Positions 25,205 to 36,877 of a DNA stretch of 64,000 bases are shown here, one piece after another. The number at the start of each line of letters is the position of its first letter. Position 1 is the stretch's first letter. Source of the stretch: Psychromicrobium lacuslunae (GTDB lineage Bacteria > Actinomycetota > Actinomycetes > Actinomycetales > Micrococcaceae); assembly GCF_000950575.1 (NCBI RefSeq), contig NZ_CP011005.1:1302001-1366000 (forward strand). Reading direction: 5' to 3'. The notes beneath the pieces were generated by a model. The model worked only from the letters and a program-made list of their open reading frames with translations, made no database searches and was not told the origin of the DNA. A program made the position numbers and the translations under genes.

Positions 25205-26742
25205 CTTTCGCTCAGCCCCTGAGTGCGCATCGCCAAGGCTCTGCCGATCTGCTCAGCTCCTGGCTCGTCCAGTTCTGCTAGATCGGCCAGCGTCCAGGCC
25301 AGTCGCAACACCCGGTCATAACCTCTCGCGGTGAGCCGCCCGCGTTCAAGTGCCAATGCCAGGACTCGGATGGTGCTCGGCGGCAACTGCAGCGCACCAC
25401 GTAGCAACTGTCCGGGTGCCTCCGAGTTGAGCGAATAGCCATATGTTCCAAGCCGATGACGCGCCCTGTCTCGTGCCCGGGCAACCCGTTGAGCAACCAC
25501 CTTCGTGGACTCTGACTGTGCACTGTCAGCCAGCTGGGATGACGAGAGTCGATCAACCGTCAGCTGCACATCGACCCGGTCGAGTAGCGGTCCGGAAAGC
25601 CTGTGAAAGTATCGTCGCCGCGCAGTGGGGGTACAACTGCAGTCGAGACTTCTCCCCACTGACTTCCCGCAGGGACAAGGGTTCGCAGCGAGTACGAGCT
25701 GGAATCGCGCCGGATAATCGGCCACCCCAGCCGCTCGATGAATCACCAGACGTCCGCTCTCTAGCGGCTGCCTCAAGGCGTCGAGCACCCGGCGATCATA
25801 CTCAGGAGCTTCGTCTAAGAAAAGCACCCCGCGATGCGCCCGAGACGCCGCACCGGGCCTAGGCAGACCATTTCCGCCACCAATAATCGATACCGTACTT
25901 GCTGTGTGATGCGGGCTTTCAAAAGGCGGCCGACGAATCAACTGCTGCCGATTGCCGTTTAGGCCGTCGAGCGAATGCACGGCTGTAACCTCCATCGCTT
26001 CGGCATCGCTCAGGTCGGGAAGCAATCCGGTCAATCGCTCAGCGAGCATGGTCTTGCCCGCTCCTGGTGGTCCAACTAATAACAAATGATGGCCACCCGC
26101 GGCGGCTACCTCGAGCGCCGCCTTGGCCTCGTGTTGGCCTGCCACTTCATTGAGATCGCCTGACACTGCCACCGGCGCAGCCCGGGGTTCTGTCACCGCG
26201 ATAGTCTCGAGATTGAGATTGAGCTCAGCTGATTTAGCCCCGTAAGCCAGAGCGACCTGCGCCAGCGAGGTAAAGGTACTGACCTCAGCTCCCGGGACAA
26301 AGCGCGCTTCGGCAGCGTTCGCCGGCGCGACCACAACAACCGGATAGCCAGCTTGTACGGCAAAAAGTACGGCAGGTAGTACTCCTCGTATCGGACGAAG
26401 CCTGCCATCGAGACCGAGTTCAGCCAAGAACACGGTGTGGCCTGGATCATGCACATCAGCGGCAGCTTGCAGGGCGGCCATGGCGATGGCTAAGTCGAAG
26501 GAACTGCCATGTTTCGGCAGTGAGGCCGGGAGCAGATTTACGGTGATCTTGCGGCGGCTTAGTGGTAACCCGGCATTCTGCGCGGCGGAACGGATTCTCT
26601 CCTTCGCCTCAACGAGTGAGGCATCTGGCAGCCCGAGCAGTTGAAAGGCGGGTAAGGTCTGGCCAATATCGGCCTCCACCTCCACTAGGTAGCCGTTGAG
26701 ACCTACCAGAGCAATTGAGAGTGTTCTGCCCAGCCCGTTCAC
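25201..26742 (-). CDS. comM: YifB/ComM-family Mg-chelatase-like AAA+ ATPase
   Basis: The hexameric helicase-like ATPase promotes branch migration in natural transformation. The N-terminal domain (residues 1-170) has the Lon-protease-like ChlI fold. Walker A is GPPGAGKTML (about residue 220) and Walker B is VLFLDEAPEYD. A cysteine cluster NPCPCGKSVGRSLDCSC is typical. The length is 513. The GTG start overlaps the yraN stop (GTGA), so yraN, comM and dprA are one coupled unit. Confidence 0.94.
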   Translation of the reverse strand: MNGLGRTLSIALVGLNGYLVEVEADIGQTLPAFQLLGLPDASLVEAKERIRSAAQNAGLPLSRRKITVNLLPASLPKHGSSFDLAIAMAALQAAADVHDPGHTVFLAELGLDGRLRPIRGVLPAVLFAVQAGYPVVVVAPANAAEARFVPGAEVSTFTSLAQVALAYGAKSAELNLNLETIAVTEPRAAPVAVSGDLNEVAGQHEAKAALEVAAAGGHHLLLVGPPGAGKTMLAERLTGLLPDLSDAEAMEVTAVHSLDGLNGNRQQLIRRPPFESPHHTASTVSIIGGGNGLPRPGAASRAHRGVLFLDEAPEYDRRVLDALRQPLESGRLVIHRAAGVADYPARFQLVLAANPCPCGKSVGRSLDCSCTPTARRRYFHRLSGPLLDRVDVQLTVDRLSSSQLADSAQSESTKVVAQRVARARDRARHRLGTYGYSLNSEAPGQLLRGALQLPPSTIRVLALALERGRLTARGYDRVLRLAWTLADLAELDEPGAEQIGRALAMRTQGLSER

Positions 26743-27098
26743 CCGATGCCTCGGAGATGCTCAATACTGGCCTCGGCACCGCGAGGAGCCAAGACGGCAA
26801 CCGCGTCAAGGCGAATCCGGCAGCTCAAATAGCCGTGGTGCCGGGCCCAAAGAACAGCTAAGGTTCTCAGACGACGTAGCTTGGCCTCAGAAATTGCCTC
26901 AAATGGATGCCCATAGCTCAAAGATCGCCTGGTTTTCACCTCAATGACAACCAGAATTTCGCCGTCAAACGCAACCAGATCTATCTCGCCTTGAGGGCAC
27001 CTCCAGTTGAGGTCAACCACCTCAAAACCGCGCCGCGCGAGGAAGTCGGCGGCAAGTTCCTCACCGACTCTGCCAAGTTGCTGTTTAGTGCCCACCAC
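26739..27098 (-). CDS. yraN: YraN family (UPF0102) nuclease-fold protein
   Basis: A small predicted Holliday-junction-resolvase-like nuclease. The PD-(D/E)xK type core is seen in GEIDLVAFDGEILVVIEVKTRRS (D, E and K present). The length of 119 is standard. It overlaps comM. The biological role of the family is not settled. Confidence 0.92.
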   Translation of the reverse strand: MVGTKQQLGRVGEELAADFLARRGFEVVDLNWRCPQGEIDLVAFDGEILVVIEVKTRRSLSYGHPFEAISEAKLRRLRTLAVLWARHHGYLSCRIRLDAVAVLAPRGAEASIEHLRGIG

Positions 27099-27214
27099 CC
27101 CAGTCTGGCGAGGAGTCGGGGACTTTGCTGGCGATTGGGCGAACTCACTGGGCTATGTGAGGAAAACGCGAGAAGAATTCTCCGAGTTTCGGAAATCAGC
27201 CGGGAAGAAGGACC

Positions 27215-27541
27215 TCAGTTGCCTAGGTCGGTTTCCTTAGGCAATTCCAAATCATCGCTCTTCGCCAATTCTTCGACGTTCACATCTTTGAAGGTAATCA
27301 CCCGCACGTTCTTCACAAAACGTGCTGAGCGATAAACATCCCAAACCCAGGCATCCTGAAGGGTGAGGTCAAAGTAAACCTCGCCGTCGGCCGATCGTGC
27401 CTGCAGGTCGACATGATTCGCCAAATAAAAGCGCCGCTCGGTCTCCACCACGTAGCTAAACAAGCCGACCACATCGCGGTACTCGCGGTAGAGCTGCAAC
27501 TCCATATCGGTTTCATAGTTCTCTAGGTCTTCAGCGCTCAT
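27215..27541 (-). CDS. DUF2469 family protein
   Basis: An actinobacterial family of about 100 residues of unknown function. MSAEDLENYETDMELQLYREYRDVVGLFSYVVETERRFYLAN is the hallmark N-terminus. It lies 7 nt after rnhB and before yraN, its usual place. The acidic tail after residue 90 is variable. Confidence 0.92.
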   Translation of the reverse strand: MSAEDLENYETDMELQLYREYRDVVGLFSYVVETERRFYLANHVDLQARSADGEVYFDLTLQDAWVWDVYRSARFVKNVRVITFKDVNVEELAKSDDLELPKETDLGN

Positions 27542-27548
27542 TCAACCA

Positions 27549-28262
27549 TCATGCCTTACCCATCGCACCGGTCAAACGTGAGCTCGCACCGGAGCTCAAC
27601 TTCCAGCTCTTGCGATGCCATTGACTCGGTCCGAACTGATCAATAGCGGCTCGATGGGCCGCAGTGGCGTAACCCTTATTGACCTTCCAGCCGAACTCGG
27701 CGTGTTGTCCATCGAGCTCCACCAAAATAGCGTCGCGTTCCACCTTAGCCAGCACACTCGCTGCTGCCACGCTCAAGCACTGCAGATCTGCTTTGATCAT
27801 GGTCTGCACCGGCACCTGGACGCCAGCGCCGGCTGGCAGCGGCTGGTCGAAGATACTCAGCTGCCCTTTCGCGGAGAGCCAATCGTGATTACCATCGAGC
27901 AGCACAACTTCGGCTCGGATCGGTGACTCTTGCATTTGCTCCCAGGCGCGAGTGCCGGCAAGTTGCAGAGCGGCCATAATGCCAATAGCGTCAATTTCTG
28001 CGGCGGAGGCATGGCCTACCGCGTGTGCCAAGCTCCACTCCTTAATCAGCGGAACCAGTCTTTCCCGCTCAGCCACACTGAGGAGCTTAGAGTCCTTCAC
28101 CCCCGCTAGCGGTTTCTGCGCAGAGGCATCGACCACCACCATCCCCACGGTCACTGGCCCGGCTAGCGCGCCGCGGCCAACCTCGTCGGCACCCGCCACG
28201 AACCGGAATCCCGATTCCATTAGCGATCGTTCGGTAGCGAGAGTTGGCGAAAGCCTCGCCAA
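27549..28262 (-). CDS. rnhB: Ribonuclease HII
   Basis: Removes RNA from RNA-DNA hybrids and single ribonucleotides from DNA. GADEVGRGALAGPVTVG carries the first acidic pair, VVLLDGN the next aspartate, and VERDAILVEL the region of the last one. The length of 237 is usual for actinobacteria. It is separated from lepB by 2 nt and is co-transcribed with it. Confidence 0.95.
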   Translation of the reverse strand: MARLSPTLATERSLMESGFRFVAGADEVGRGALAGPVTVGMVVVDASAQKPLAGVKDSKLLSVAERERLVPLIKEWSLAHAVGHASAAEIDAIGIMAALQLAGTRAWEQMQESPIRAEVVLLDGNHDWLSAKGQLSIFDQPLPAGAGVQVPVQTMIKADLQCLSVAAASVLAKVERDAILVELDGQHAEFGWKVNKGYATAAHRAAIDQFGPSQWHRKSWKLSSGASSRLTGAMGKA

Positions 28263-28264
28263 CG

Positions 28265-29248
28265 TTACTTCCCCGAATGCGTCGGCGTCGGGCTGCTCAC
28301 CGGAGTCGATGAGGGTGCCGGCACATTACGGAAGGTGTCCGGATAATTGCCGATGAAGGACCAACGGTTCAGCGGCCAGGCAATAACGGTGGCGGTGCCT
28401 TCGACATCGTTCAGGTCGATGAAGCCCTGGCTTGCCAGGTTCTGGTGAAAACGGGAGTCCGCTGAGTTATTTCGGTTGTCGCCCATCACCCAGATTTTGC
28501 CGGCCGGAACGACGACATCGAAAGTCGCATTCAGACCAGCAGCATTCTCCGAGCCGGGGAACAAATATGGCTCGTCGAGAGGCTGTCCATTAACGGTGAT
28601 CCGGCCCTGCGCATCACAGCAAATCACATGATCGCCGGCCATCCCGATCACTCGCTTCACCAAGTGCTGCTGCGACTCGTCTGGCATCAGGCCGATGAAA
28701 ACCAAAACATCTTGGAACCAGTTAGTGGCCTTAGCCTGAGTGATGGATTGATCGCCAGCCAGCCAGCCCTGGGTATCTTTGAACACCACCACATCACCGC
28801 GTTGCAGCGCAAAGGGGCGAGGCACCAGTTCATTAATAAAAATCCGGTCCTCAACCTGCAAGGTGTTTTGCATCGACTCCGAGGGGATCACAAAGGCGCG
28901 GAAGAGGAAGGTTTTCAGCAAGAAGGAAAGAACTAGCGCAATCACGATCACGATGGCTATTTCCTTCAGCCATGATAACGGGCCGCTAGGCTTCTTTGCC
29001 TTTTTTGGTTGCTTGGACGGGTTCGCAGATTCCTCGGCCCCGGCATCCGCCTCAGCCTGATTCGCCCCAGCATCAATGGTTTCGGCCACAACGGAGCCAG
29101 CCTCAACTGACTCGCCCTTACGGGCAGGGCTGAGGTCTTGGACTACCTGCTTCGCGGTCTCCTCGTTTGCCGGAACCTCCGCGCGCCTTCGCCCGTGCGG
29201 CTGCCCGCCCTGGGGATCCTCGTTCGGTTCACATGTCGGTTGCGACAT
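28265..29248 (-). CDS. lepB: Signal peptidase I, long paralogue
   Basis: Cleaves signal peptides of exported proteins at the outer face of the membrane. An acidic, low-complexity cytosolic tail of about 90 residues precedes one membrane helix (IAIVIVIALVLSFLLKTFLF). The catalytic serine lies in FVIPSESMQNTL and the catalytic lysine in VKRVIGMAGD; GDNRNNSADSR is box E. It overlaps its paralogue by 1 nt, so the two are coupled. Confidence 0.95.
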   Translation of the reverse strand: MSQPTCEPNEDPQGGQPHGRRRAEVPANEETAKQVVQDLSPARKGESVEAGSVVAETIDAGANQAEADAGAEESANPSKQPKKAKKPSGPLSWLKEIAIVIVIALVLSFLLKTFLFRAFVIPSESMQNTLQVEDRIFINELVPRPFALQRGDVVVFKDTQGWLAGDQSITQAKATNWFQDVLVFIGLMPDESQQHLVKRVIGMAGDHVICCDAQGRITVNGQPLDEPYLFPGSENAAGLNATFDVVVPAGKIWVMGDNRNNSADSRFHQNLASQGFIDLNDVEGTATVIAWPLNRWSFIGNYPDTFRNVPAPSSTPVSSPTPTHSGK

Positions 29249-29928
29249 TACTGTGCGCCTTTCTGTGCATCAGGACCGATTGGAACCCGAGGTACGTTAC
29301 CAAATTTATCTAAGGGCCAGAGTATCTGAATCGGACGGCCAATGACCTTATTGAGTGAGATCAAGCCACCCCCGGGTGCCCCGAGCAAAGATCGGGAATC
29401 AGCCGAAATGGATCGATGATCACCCATCAGCCACAACTTACCTGCTGGCACCACGACATCGAAGGAGGTGGCACTCGGTGCGTCGCCGGGAAAGAGATAC
29501 GGTTCGTTCAATGACTCCCCATTGACGGTGATCTTCCCCTCGACCGAGCAGCATTTCACTCGATCCCCGGCAATCCCGATCACTCGCTTGACATAGACCG
29601 TGTCGCTGCCGACCACACCGATGAACTGGCCCAAACCATGCAAAGCATCAAGCACTGCCCCACGGCCGGAATCAAGCGGATCGAAGGAGCCTCGTCCGTC
29701 GAAGACCACCAGATCGCCACGGTGAATCGGACCGAAACCATAATCGGTCCGCGATACCGCAACCCGTTCCCCGCTGAGAAATTGTGGGTTCATCGATTCA
29801 GAGGGGATGTAGTACACCTCAAGCCAAAACGCCCTGATCAACGAACTGACCAGCACAATGACCAGCACAATGAGCAAAACAAAGCGCCAACCCAGTCGCC
29901 TGGATTGACGCTTTGCGACACCACTCAC
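29248..29928 (-). CDS. Signal peptidase I, short paralogue
   Basis: The same family as its downstream neighbour but without the long tail (226 aa). The membrane helix is near the N-terminus, with serine in YIPSESMNPQFL, lysine in VKRVIGIAGD and box E as GDHRSISADSR (H where the partner has N). Tandem type I signal peptidases may divide substrates or regulate each other. It lies 18 nt after rplS and is probably co-transcribed. Confidence 0.94.
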   Translation of the reverse strand: MSGVAKRQSRRLGWRFVLLIVLVIVLVSSLIRAFWLEVYYIPSESMNPQFLSGERVAVSRTDYGFGPIHRGDLVVFDGRGSFDPLDSGRGAVLDALHGLGQFIGVVGSDTVYVKRVIGIAGDRVKCCSVEGKITVNGESLNEPYLFPGDAPSATSFDVVVPAGKLWLMGDHRSISADSRSLLGAPGGGLISLNKVIGRPIQILWPLDKFGNVPRVPIGPDAQKGAQ

Positions 29929-29946
29929 AAGATACCTAGGTATCTC

Positions 29947-30306
29947 TTACTTGCTGGCGACGTTGTCGCGCTTCTCTTTGATCTTGGCTGCCTTACCGCG
30001 CAGTTCACGCATGTAGTACAGCTTGGCGCGACGGACGTCACCGCGGGTGACGAGTTCGATCTTCTCGATGATCGGAGAGTGCACCGGGAAGGTACGCTCA
30101 ACGCCGACGCCGAAGGAGACTTTGCGAACGGTGAAGGTTTCGCCGATGCCCTTGCCCTGGCGGCCGAGCACGAAGCCCTGGAACACCTGAACACGAGAAC
30201 GGTTGCCTTCGATGATGTTGACGTGAACCTTCAGCGTGTCACCCGAACGGAATTCGGGAACATCGCTACGCAGGCTAGCTGCGTCAACGCTGTCAAGGAT
30301 GTGCAT
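29947..30306 (-). CDS. rplS: 50S ribosomal protein L19
   Basis: Binds at the subunit interface of the ribosome. [35 protein letters not shown] is the L19 core, and the C-terminus is [21 protein letters not shown] place the start at ATG 30306 (119 aa) behind AGGAG; an upstream start adds 8 foreign residues. A leader of up to about 215 nt separates it from trmD and could hold its own promoter. Confidence 0.95.
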   Translation of the reverse strand: MHILDSVDAASLRSDVPEFRSGDTLKVHVNIIEGNRSRVQVFQGFVLGRQGKGIGETFTVRKVSFGVGVERTFPVHSPIIEKIELVTRGDVRRAKLYYMRELRGKAAKIKEKRDNVASK

Positions 30307-30523
30307 GCTGCAACTCCTGGTGAACGCCACAGGTCATTCACTTTTATCGCGACAGTCTGGCTCCCCAAGGCCGGGAACGCCACGCTGTCGAAGTGTATTT
30401 TTCGGCCCGAAAGCGGGTTCGCTGGGCCGACGCGCTCGTTGGATGAACCAGTTCCCCCTGTGGCAGGAAAAGTTCGACGAGCACAGCTACCCATTCTGCC
30501 ATATTTTCGCCTCAGCGGACTAA

Positions 30524-31300
30524 TCAGCCGAGCTGGTGCAACTTGCCGTCCAGCAGTTGATAACCAAACTCTCTCAGGATCTGCAGATCGGCGCGGTTCA
30601 GGCGTTCAACATCGAGCAGTGCAACCAGATCTGGTCGACGTTGCACGGTTCGCCGTAGCTGCTCATCGCGCCGGAATCTGGCGATCTTGGCATGGTTCCC
30701 GCTCAGCAGCACCTCGGGAATCTCGCTCCCCCGCCATTGCGAAGGTTTGGTGTAAACCGGGTACTCAAGGAGCCCATCCTGATGCGACTCTTCGATGAGT
30801 GATTCCGGGTTACCGATCACCCCCGGCAGCAATCTAGCCACCGCCTCGACCATGGCTAGCACGGCAACCTCACCGCCATTGAGCACGTAGTCGCCTAAGC
30901 TCATTGGCCGAACCTCAAAATGCTGAGCGGCCCATTCAATCACTCGTTCGTCAATGCCCTCATAACGGCCGCAGGCGAAAACGAGTTGCTGCTCAGTCGC
31001 CAGTTCTTCGGCAATTGACTGACTGAACACCTGACCGGCGGGCGAGGGAACAATGAGGGTGGGGCGAGCACCCTCACTCAGCAAGGATTCAAGGGCCAGC
31101 GCCCAGGGTTCTGGCTTCATCACCATTCCGGCACCGCCACCGTAAGGAGTGTCGTCGACGGTTCGATGACGGTCCGTGGTGAAGTCACGTAGATCATGCA
31201 CGCTCAGGTTTAGCAAACCGTCCTGTCGTGCCTTGCCGATCAGGCTGAGTTCCAACGGCGCTAAATACTCAGGAAAAATGCTGATCACATCAAGGCGCAT
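30524..31300 (-). CDS. trmD: tRNA (guanine-37-N1)-methyltransferase
   Basis: Methylates G37 next to the anticodon and prevents frameshifting. The knotted SPOUT fold is recognised by [41 protein letters not shown] and the trefoil [17 protein letters not shown]. The length of 258 is standard. Its ATG lies directly against the rimM stop. Confidence 0.95.
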   Translation of the reverse strand: MRLDVISIFPEYLAPLELSLIGKARQDGLLNLSVHDLRDFTTDRHRTVDDTPYGGGAGMVMKPEPWALALESLLSEGARPTLIVPSPAGQVFSQSIAEELATEQQLVFACGRYEGIDERVIEWAAQHFEVRPMSLGDYVLNGGEVAVLAMVEAVARLLPGVIGNPESLIEESHQDGLLEYPVYTKPSQWRGSEIPEVLLSGNHAKIARFRRDEQLRRTVQRRPDLVALLDVERLNRADLQILREFGYQLLDGKLHQLG

Positions 31301-31828
31301 TTAGTCAGCCGCCCCGTCCTGAGACTCCCGATTTAACTCGAATAAACCATCTGGTGGGGTGACCAGCACGAAACCTTGCTCAGGGTCCACCTCCGGCACT
31401 ATTTCATCGACGAAAGGAACCAGCACTTCCTCACCGTCATCGGTGGTCACCACAAGCAGGTCTTGCACCGGCATCACCCGCAACGCGCTCACCACGCCGA
31501 TTTTGCGGCCGGCCAGCCGAACCTCGAGCCCCACCAGCTCGTGTTCGTACCACCCCTCTTCGGTCTCATCCTCAACGTCTGCGGTTTCGATGAAGAGTTT
31601 GGTACCGCGCAGTTCCTCGGCTCGATTTCGATCAGGCACCTCGGCAAAGCCGAGCAGCAAGGTGTCCTTGTTCCAGCGAGCCTGGTTGACTGTCAATTCG
31701 CCGTGTTCCTGAGTGTTGAAAATGACCCCGCGGACAAACCGCTCCTCCGGTGCATCGGTAAACAGTTCCACCGTCACCTCGCCGCGTATCCCATGTGGTT
31801 TACCGATCCGGGCTACTTGAACCTGCAT
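31301..31828 (-). CDS. rimM: 16S rRNA processing protein RimM
   Basis: Assists assembly of the 30S head. It has an N-terminal RimM barrel (VARIGKPHGIRGEVTVELFTD) and a C-terminal PRC barrel (EGWYEHELVGLEVRL...VPFVDEIVPEVD). The length is 175. It leads the rimM-trmD unit; a terminator upstream (31878-31910) separates it from rpsP-khpA. Confidence 0.94.
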   Translation of the reverse strand: MQVQVARIGKPHGIRGEVTVELFTDAPEERFVRGVIFNTQEHGELTVNQARWNKDTLLLGFAEVPDRNRAEELRGTKLFIETADVEDETEEGWYEHELVGLEVRLAGRKIGVVSALRVMPVQDLLVVTTDDGEEVLVPFVDEIVPEVDPEQGFVLVTPPDGLFELNRESQDGAAD

Positions 31829-31877
31829 ACTTCTCCTGATCTAAGTTCAGCGACTCTCAACTCAACGATGAGGTTCT

Positions 31878-31910
31878 TAAAAAGAGAGGGCTCCGGCTAA
31901 TGCCGGAGCC
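31878..31910 (-). terminator. Intrinsic terminator after khpA
   Basis: On the minus strand GGCTCCGGC-ATTA-GCCGGAGCC (31889-31910) is a perfect 9-bp stem followed by CTCTCTTTTT. It ends the rpsP-khpA transcript before rimM. Confidence 0.85.
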
Positions 31911-31979
31911 ACAATCTTAGCGTGTTGCTCAGAAACCACCGATGCTGCGCAATGACTCACGCGGCTCGGGTTTCCGAAC

Positions 31980-32222
31980 CTAGCGACGCCGGTCAGTATC
32001 GACGACGTCCACCCGGACCTGATCGCCACCGGCGAGGGCACCGATCACAGTCCGCAGAGCTCGCGCGGTGCGGCCTTGACGGCCAATCACCCGACCCAAA
32101 TCCTCTGGATGAACCCGGACTTCTAGGGTCTCGCCGCGACGGTTATTCCGCAGCGCGACCTGCACGTCATCGGGGCTATCCACGATGCCGCGAACTAGAT
32201 GCTCCAGAGCCTCAGCCAACAA
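31980..32222 (-). CDS. khpA: KH-domain RNA-binding protein (YlqC/KhpA family)
   Basis: An 80-residue protein that is one KH domain; the GxxG loop is VIGRQGRTARALRT. It binds RNA and, in Gram-positive bacteria, works with KhpB in RNA regulation. It lies 1 nt after rpsP, its usual partner, and precedes the terminator. Confidence 0.93.
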   Translation of the reverse strand: MLAEALEHLVRGIVDSPDDVQVALRNNRRGETLEVRVHPEDLGRVIGRQGRTARALRTVIGALAGGDQVRVDVVDTDRRR

Positions 32223-32223
32223 T

Positions 32224-32649
32224 TTACTCAGCCTCGGTGGTCTCTGCCGGAGCCTCAGCGGCTTCTTCGGCCGGAGCCTCTTCAGCCTTCTTCTTCGAGG
32301 TGATAGCTTCCTTCACGATCACCGAAGACTTCTCCGGTGCTACGAAAGCTTCTTTAGCGGTCTTGGTCTTCAAGCGGCCTTCCTGGCCGGTGAGTCCCTT
32401 GAACTTCTGCCAGTCACCGGTGATCTTGAGGATCGCGGCAACCTGCTCGGTGGGCTGAGCACCCACTGAAAGCCAGTACTGAGCCCGCTCCGAGTCGACC
32501 TCGATGAACGAGGGCTCTTCGGTGGGGTGGTACTTACCGATTTCTTCGATCGCACGGCCATCACGCTTGGTGCGTGAGTCGGCGACAACAATGCGGTAAT
32601 ACGGTGCGCGCATCTTACCGAAGCGCTTAAGGCGAATCTTTACGGCCAC
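32224..32649 (-). CDS. rpsP: 30S ribosomal protein S16
   Basis: Small-subunit assembly protein. The start [38 protein letters not shown] is diagnostic. The Ala/Glu-rich tail after about residue 115 is characteristic of actinobacterial S16. I use GTG 32649 because the family begins at that point; a GTG at 32661 is also possible and abuts AGGAG. The 200-bp gap upstream holds the promoter. Confidence 0.94.
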   Translation of the reverse strand: MAVKIRLKRFGKMRAPYYRIVVADSRTKRDGRAIEEIGKYHPTEEPSFIEVDSERAQYWLSVGAQPTEQVAAILKITGDWQKFKGLTGQEGRLKTKTAKEAFVAPEKSSVIVKEAITSKKKAEEAPAEEAAEAPAETTEAE

Positions 32650-32846
32650 TTTTGTGGTCACTCCTGTTTCTGAAACGGGTCGAATCCTTGATCACGCTCC
32701 CGTGGGGCGGGCCGATTCCAAAGGATTCTGAAAGGACACAATGCGCGCACGGAGAGAGGGGCCGTGCGGATCGAGTACCTGATTATTATGCCAGATCCTT
32801 GATCTTCAGGCGAACCCGCCGCGCTACTTTCCGGTTTGCGCTCGGT

Positions 32847-33275
32847 TTAGGCATTCAGGAAGTACAAAGCCAACCTGGAGTCCTCATCCGCTGCAGCAAT
32901 TTTGGCGGCAAAACTGGCCACTTGCTTGACCAGTCGATCGGCGGTCTGTCGGGGTTCTTCAAACTCCTCGGAGTCCGCCCATTCGGTGATCAACTCGTCG
33001 AGGCCTTCTGGGTCTTCCAAGTTGAGCAGTTCGGCGAAGACCTCGGTAACCGCATCGGGAACCACTAATAACTGATCCAGATCAACGTCGACCATGCCGA
33101 GTTCGGGTTTAACTCCGGTGGCATGTACTTTCTTCGCCGCCAACTCCGCGAGAATCTCAAGCTCCAGATCTGTCACGTCGCCAAAGTCAATGAGTTCAGC
33201 AGGCTGTGCCCCTTGAGATCTGGCATAATTACTGGCCTGTCGGTGATCTGCGATGAAAAGTTGATTTGTGGACAT
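32847..33275 (-). CDS. Hypothetical acidic protein
   Basis: I do not recognise this 142-residue protein. It is acidic, with no signal peptide or membrane segment. It is predicted to be helical, with runs such as ELEILAELAAKK and TADRLVKQVASFAAKIAAADEDSRLALYFLNA. The ATG is preceded by AAAGAAGG. It lies between rpsP and the VOC gene on the same strand, 18 nt after the latter, so it may be co-transcribed with it. It reads like a real gene by codon use. Confidence 0.7.
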   Translation of the reverse strand: MSTNQLFIADHRQASNYARSQGAQPAELIDFGDVTDLELEILAELAAKKVHATGVKPELGMVDVDLDQLLVVPDAVTEVFAELLNLEDPEGLDELITEWADSEEFEEPRQTADRLVKQVASFAAKIAAADEDSRLALYFLNA

Positions 33276-33293
33276 CCCGGCCTTCTTTCGACT

Positions 33294-34169
33294 CTAAGCG
33301 ACTGTGTCCAGAGTAACCCGGATCCGGTTCAGCCAGGGGTCTTCAAAACGCAATTCGACTCCCGTGTTAGCGGTGGCAACGCCGTGGTCTTTCAACCTCT
33401 GCTCAAGGGCGCCCAAATCATCGGCGGTCGGCAATGAGATCCGTACCTCGGCCAGGCCAAGAGTGTCCTTCCGCGGCCCGGCTCCCCGAGAGTTCCAGAC
33501 GTTCATGGCCATATGGTGGTGATAGCGGCCAGCGGAGACGAAGAGCGCTTGGTCATGCCAGCCGGCTGTCCTTTCGAAGCCCATCGTGTGCACATAGAAA
33601 TCTTCTGCTCTCGCAACGTCGCCAACTTGCAGATGGACGTGCCCGACGGCGGCAGCGGCCTCCCCTTGGCCTTGCACCGCTGCCTCACTCAAATTCTCAC
33701 TCAGAAAATGTTGCGGACTGAGTGGATTACTCGCCATCTGCACGGTATCGCCATCCCAGTTCCAGGTGTCCCGGGGACGGTCAAAGTACAGCTCAATACC
33801 GTTACCTTCTGGGTCATTGAAGTAGAAAGCCTCACTCACCAGATGATCTGCGCTGCCCACAAAAAGGCTTGGATCGAACTGGGCGGCGCTAGCTAGCGTC
33901 GCTGCCAGTGCTGCCCGATCCTCAAAAAGCAGCGCAGTGTGGAATAGCCCGGCTTCTCCCCTACCGGGCAACTGAAGATCATGCGCGTCGCTGAGCTTGA
34001 CCAGTGAGGTGCTCCCCCGACCGAGCTCCACCCCTTGGGCACCCTCGTTGAGGACTTGCAAGCCCAATGCCCGCTGGTAATAGTCGGTCATTGCAGCCAG
34101 ATTCTGCACCTTAAGGGTGACGGTTTGCATGGCCAGTCCGGCCGAGAGCAGGTCTTGATCAGTAGTCAT
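33294..34169 (-). CDS. VOC-family ring-cleavage dioxygenase-like protein (CatE type)
   Basis: Two vicinal-oxygen-chelate modules are present: QTVTLKVQNLAAMTDYYQRALGLQVL near the N-terminus and VGHVHLQVGDVARAEDFYVHTMGFERT in the second half. Metal-ligand candidates are the His of GHVHL and HHHMAMNVW. The group includes quinone- and catechol-active dioxygenases. I place the start at ATG 34169 (291 aa) since the upstream extension lacks family character. A perfect dyad TTGAAGCTTCAA lies 16 bp before the start. Confidence 0.85.
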   Translation of the reverse strand: MTTDQDLLSAGLAMQTVTLKVQNLAAMTDYYQRALGLQVLNEGAQGVELGRGSTSLVKLSDAHDLQLPGRGEAGLFHTALLFEDRAALAATLASAAQFDPSLFVGSADHLVSEAFYFNDPEGNGIELYFDRPRDTWNWDGDTVQMASNPLSPQHFLSENLSEAAVQGQGEAAAAVGHVHLQVGDVARAEDFYVHTMGFERTAGWHDQALFVSAGRYHHHMAMNVWNSRGAGPRKDTLGLAEVRISLPTADDLGALEQRLKDHGVATANTGVELRFEDPWLNRIRVTLDTVA

Positions 34170-34175
34170 ACTCGA

Positions 34176-36149
<1,974 letters not shown>

Positions 36150-36176
36150 GGCAGCCGAGATTGAGCTTGGCTTGGG

Positions 36177-36659
36177 TTACAGCGCTGCCACCATCACCAC
36201 GCGGGCACCTAGTGCATCCAGGCCAAGCTCAGTCTCACGCTGGCGTAGCGCCGCCAGCCCAGCCGAGAAGTCCTCCAGCGTCACGAAACCCGCGGTTGAG
36301 TAAAACGGGGCGTTGAACGAAACATCTCGAAAAGTGCATAAAGTCATCTCTTGATAGCCTGCACGCGCAGCCCAAGCCTTTGCCGTCTCCAGCAGAAAAC
36401 GCCCAAGCCCTTGCCCAGCCGCCGGCGGCAACACCGAGAGCTGCTCCAGGTGCGCCTCGCCATCGATCTCCTCGATCCTGGCTAGGCCGAAGATTCTGCC
36501 ATCAGCTTCGGCCACCAAAGTCTGTAATGAGGCTTGATATTCCTCAGGGCTGCTTGCCGCTGGCAGGCCGGGCATCTCCAGTAGTTCATCGGCAGCACGT
36601 TCAATATCGGGCAACGATTGAAAATCATCCGGACGAGCTGGGCGAATAGTGAACTCCAT
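36177..36659 (-). CDS. GNAT family N-acetyltransferase
   Basis: A single acetyltransferase domain: FTIRPARPDDFQSLPDIERAADEL at the start, LEQLSVLPPAAGQGLGRFLLETAKAWAARAG as the acetyl-CoA loop, and NAPFYSTAGFVTLEDF at the end. I prefer the ATG at 36659 (160 aa). It is convergent with thiC with only 27 bp between stops. The substrate is unknown. A 9-bp inverted repeat AGCTCTGAA...TTCAGAGCT lies upstream at about 36698-36725. Confidence 0.85.
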   Translation of the reverse strand: MEFTIRPARPDDFQSLPDIERAADELLEMPGLPAASSPEEYQASLQTLVAEADGRIFGLARIEEIDGEAHLEQLSVLPPAAGQGLGRFLLETAKAWAARAGYQEMTLCTFRDVSFNAPFYSTAGFVTLEDFSAGLAALRQRETELGLDALGARVVMVAAL

Positions 36660-36877
36660 ACTGACGAGCCTAGCCGGGGCTGGACGGAAGCTAAACCAGC
36701 TCTGAATCAGGGCTGGTTCAGAGCTATACCTGAGCTGGACCTGAGCTGATCTGCGCCGAGTCAAGAATTGGCTAGAGTCAAAATGACGCCCTTGTCCTCG
36801 GTAAGAGAAAACGATTACTCTTAGTTTTTGAGCCCGCGCTCACCCGTTCTTCACGCACTGACCAAAGGTGGTTTCTG

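Noticed and set aside
23966-27098. A complete natural-competence system
   Set aside because: dprA, comM and yraN are present but also occur widely in non-competent bacteria, and no comEA, comEC or pilus genes are in the window.
29638-30798. 386-codon plus-strand frame across the signal peptidase, rplS and trmD region
   Set aside because: It lies antisense to three recognised genes and has no domain or ribosome binding site.
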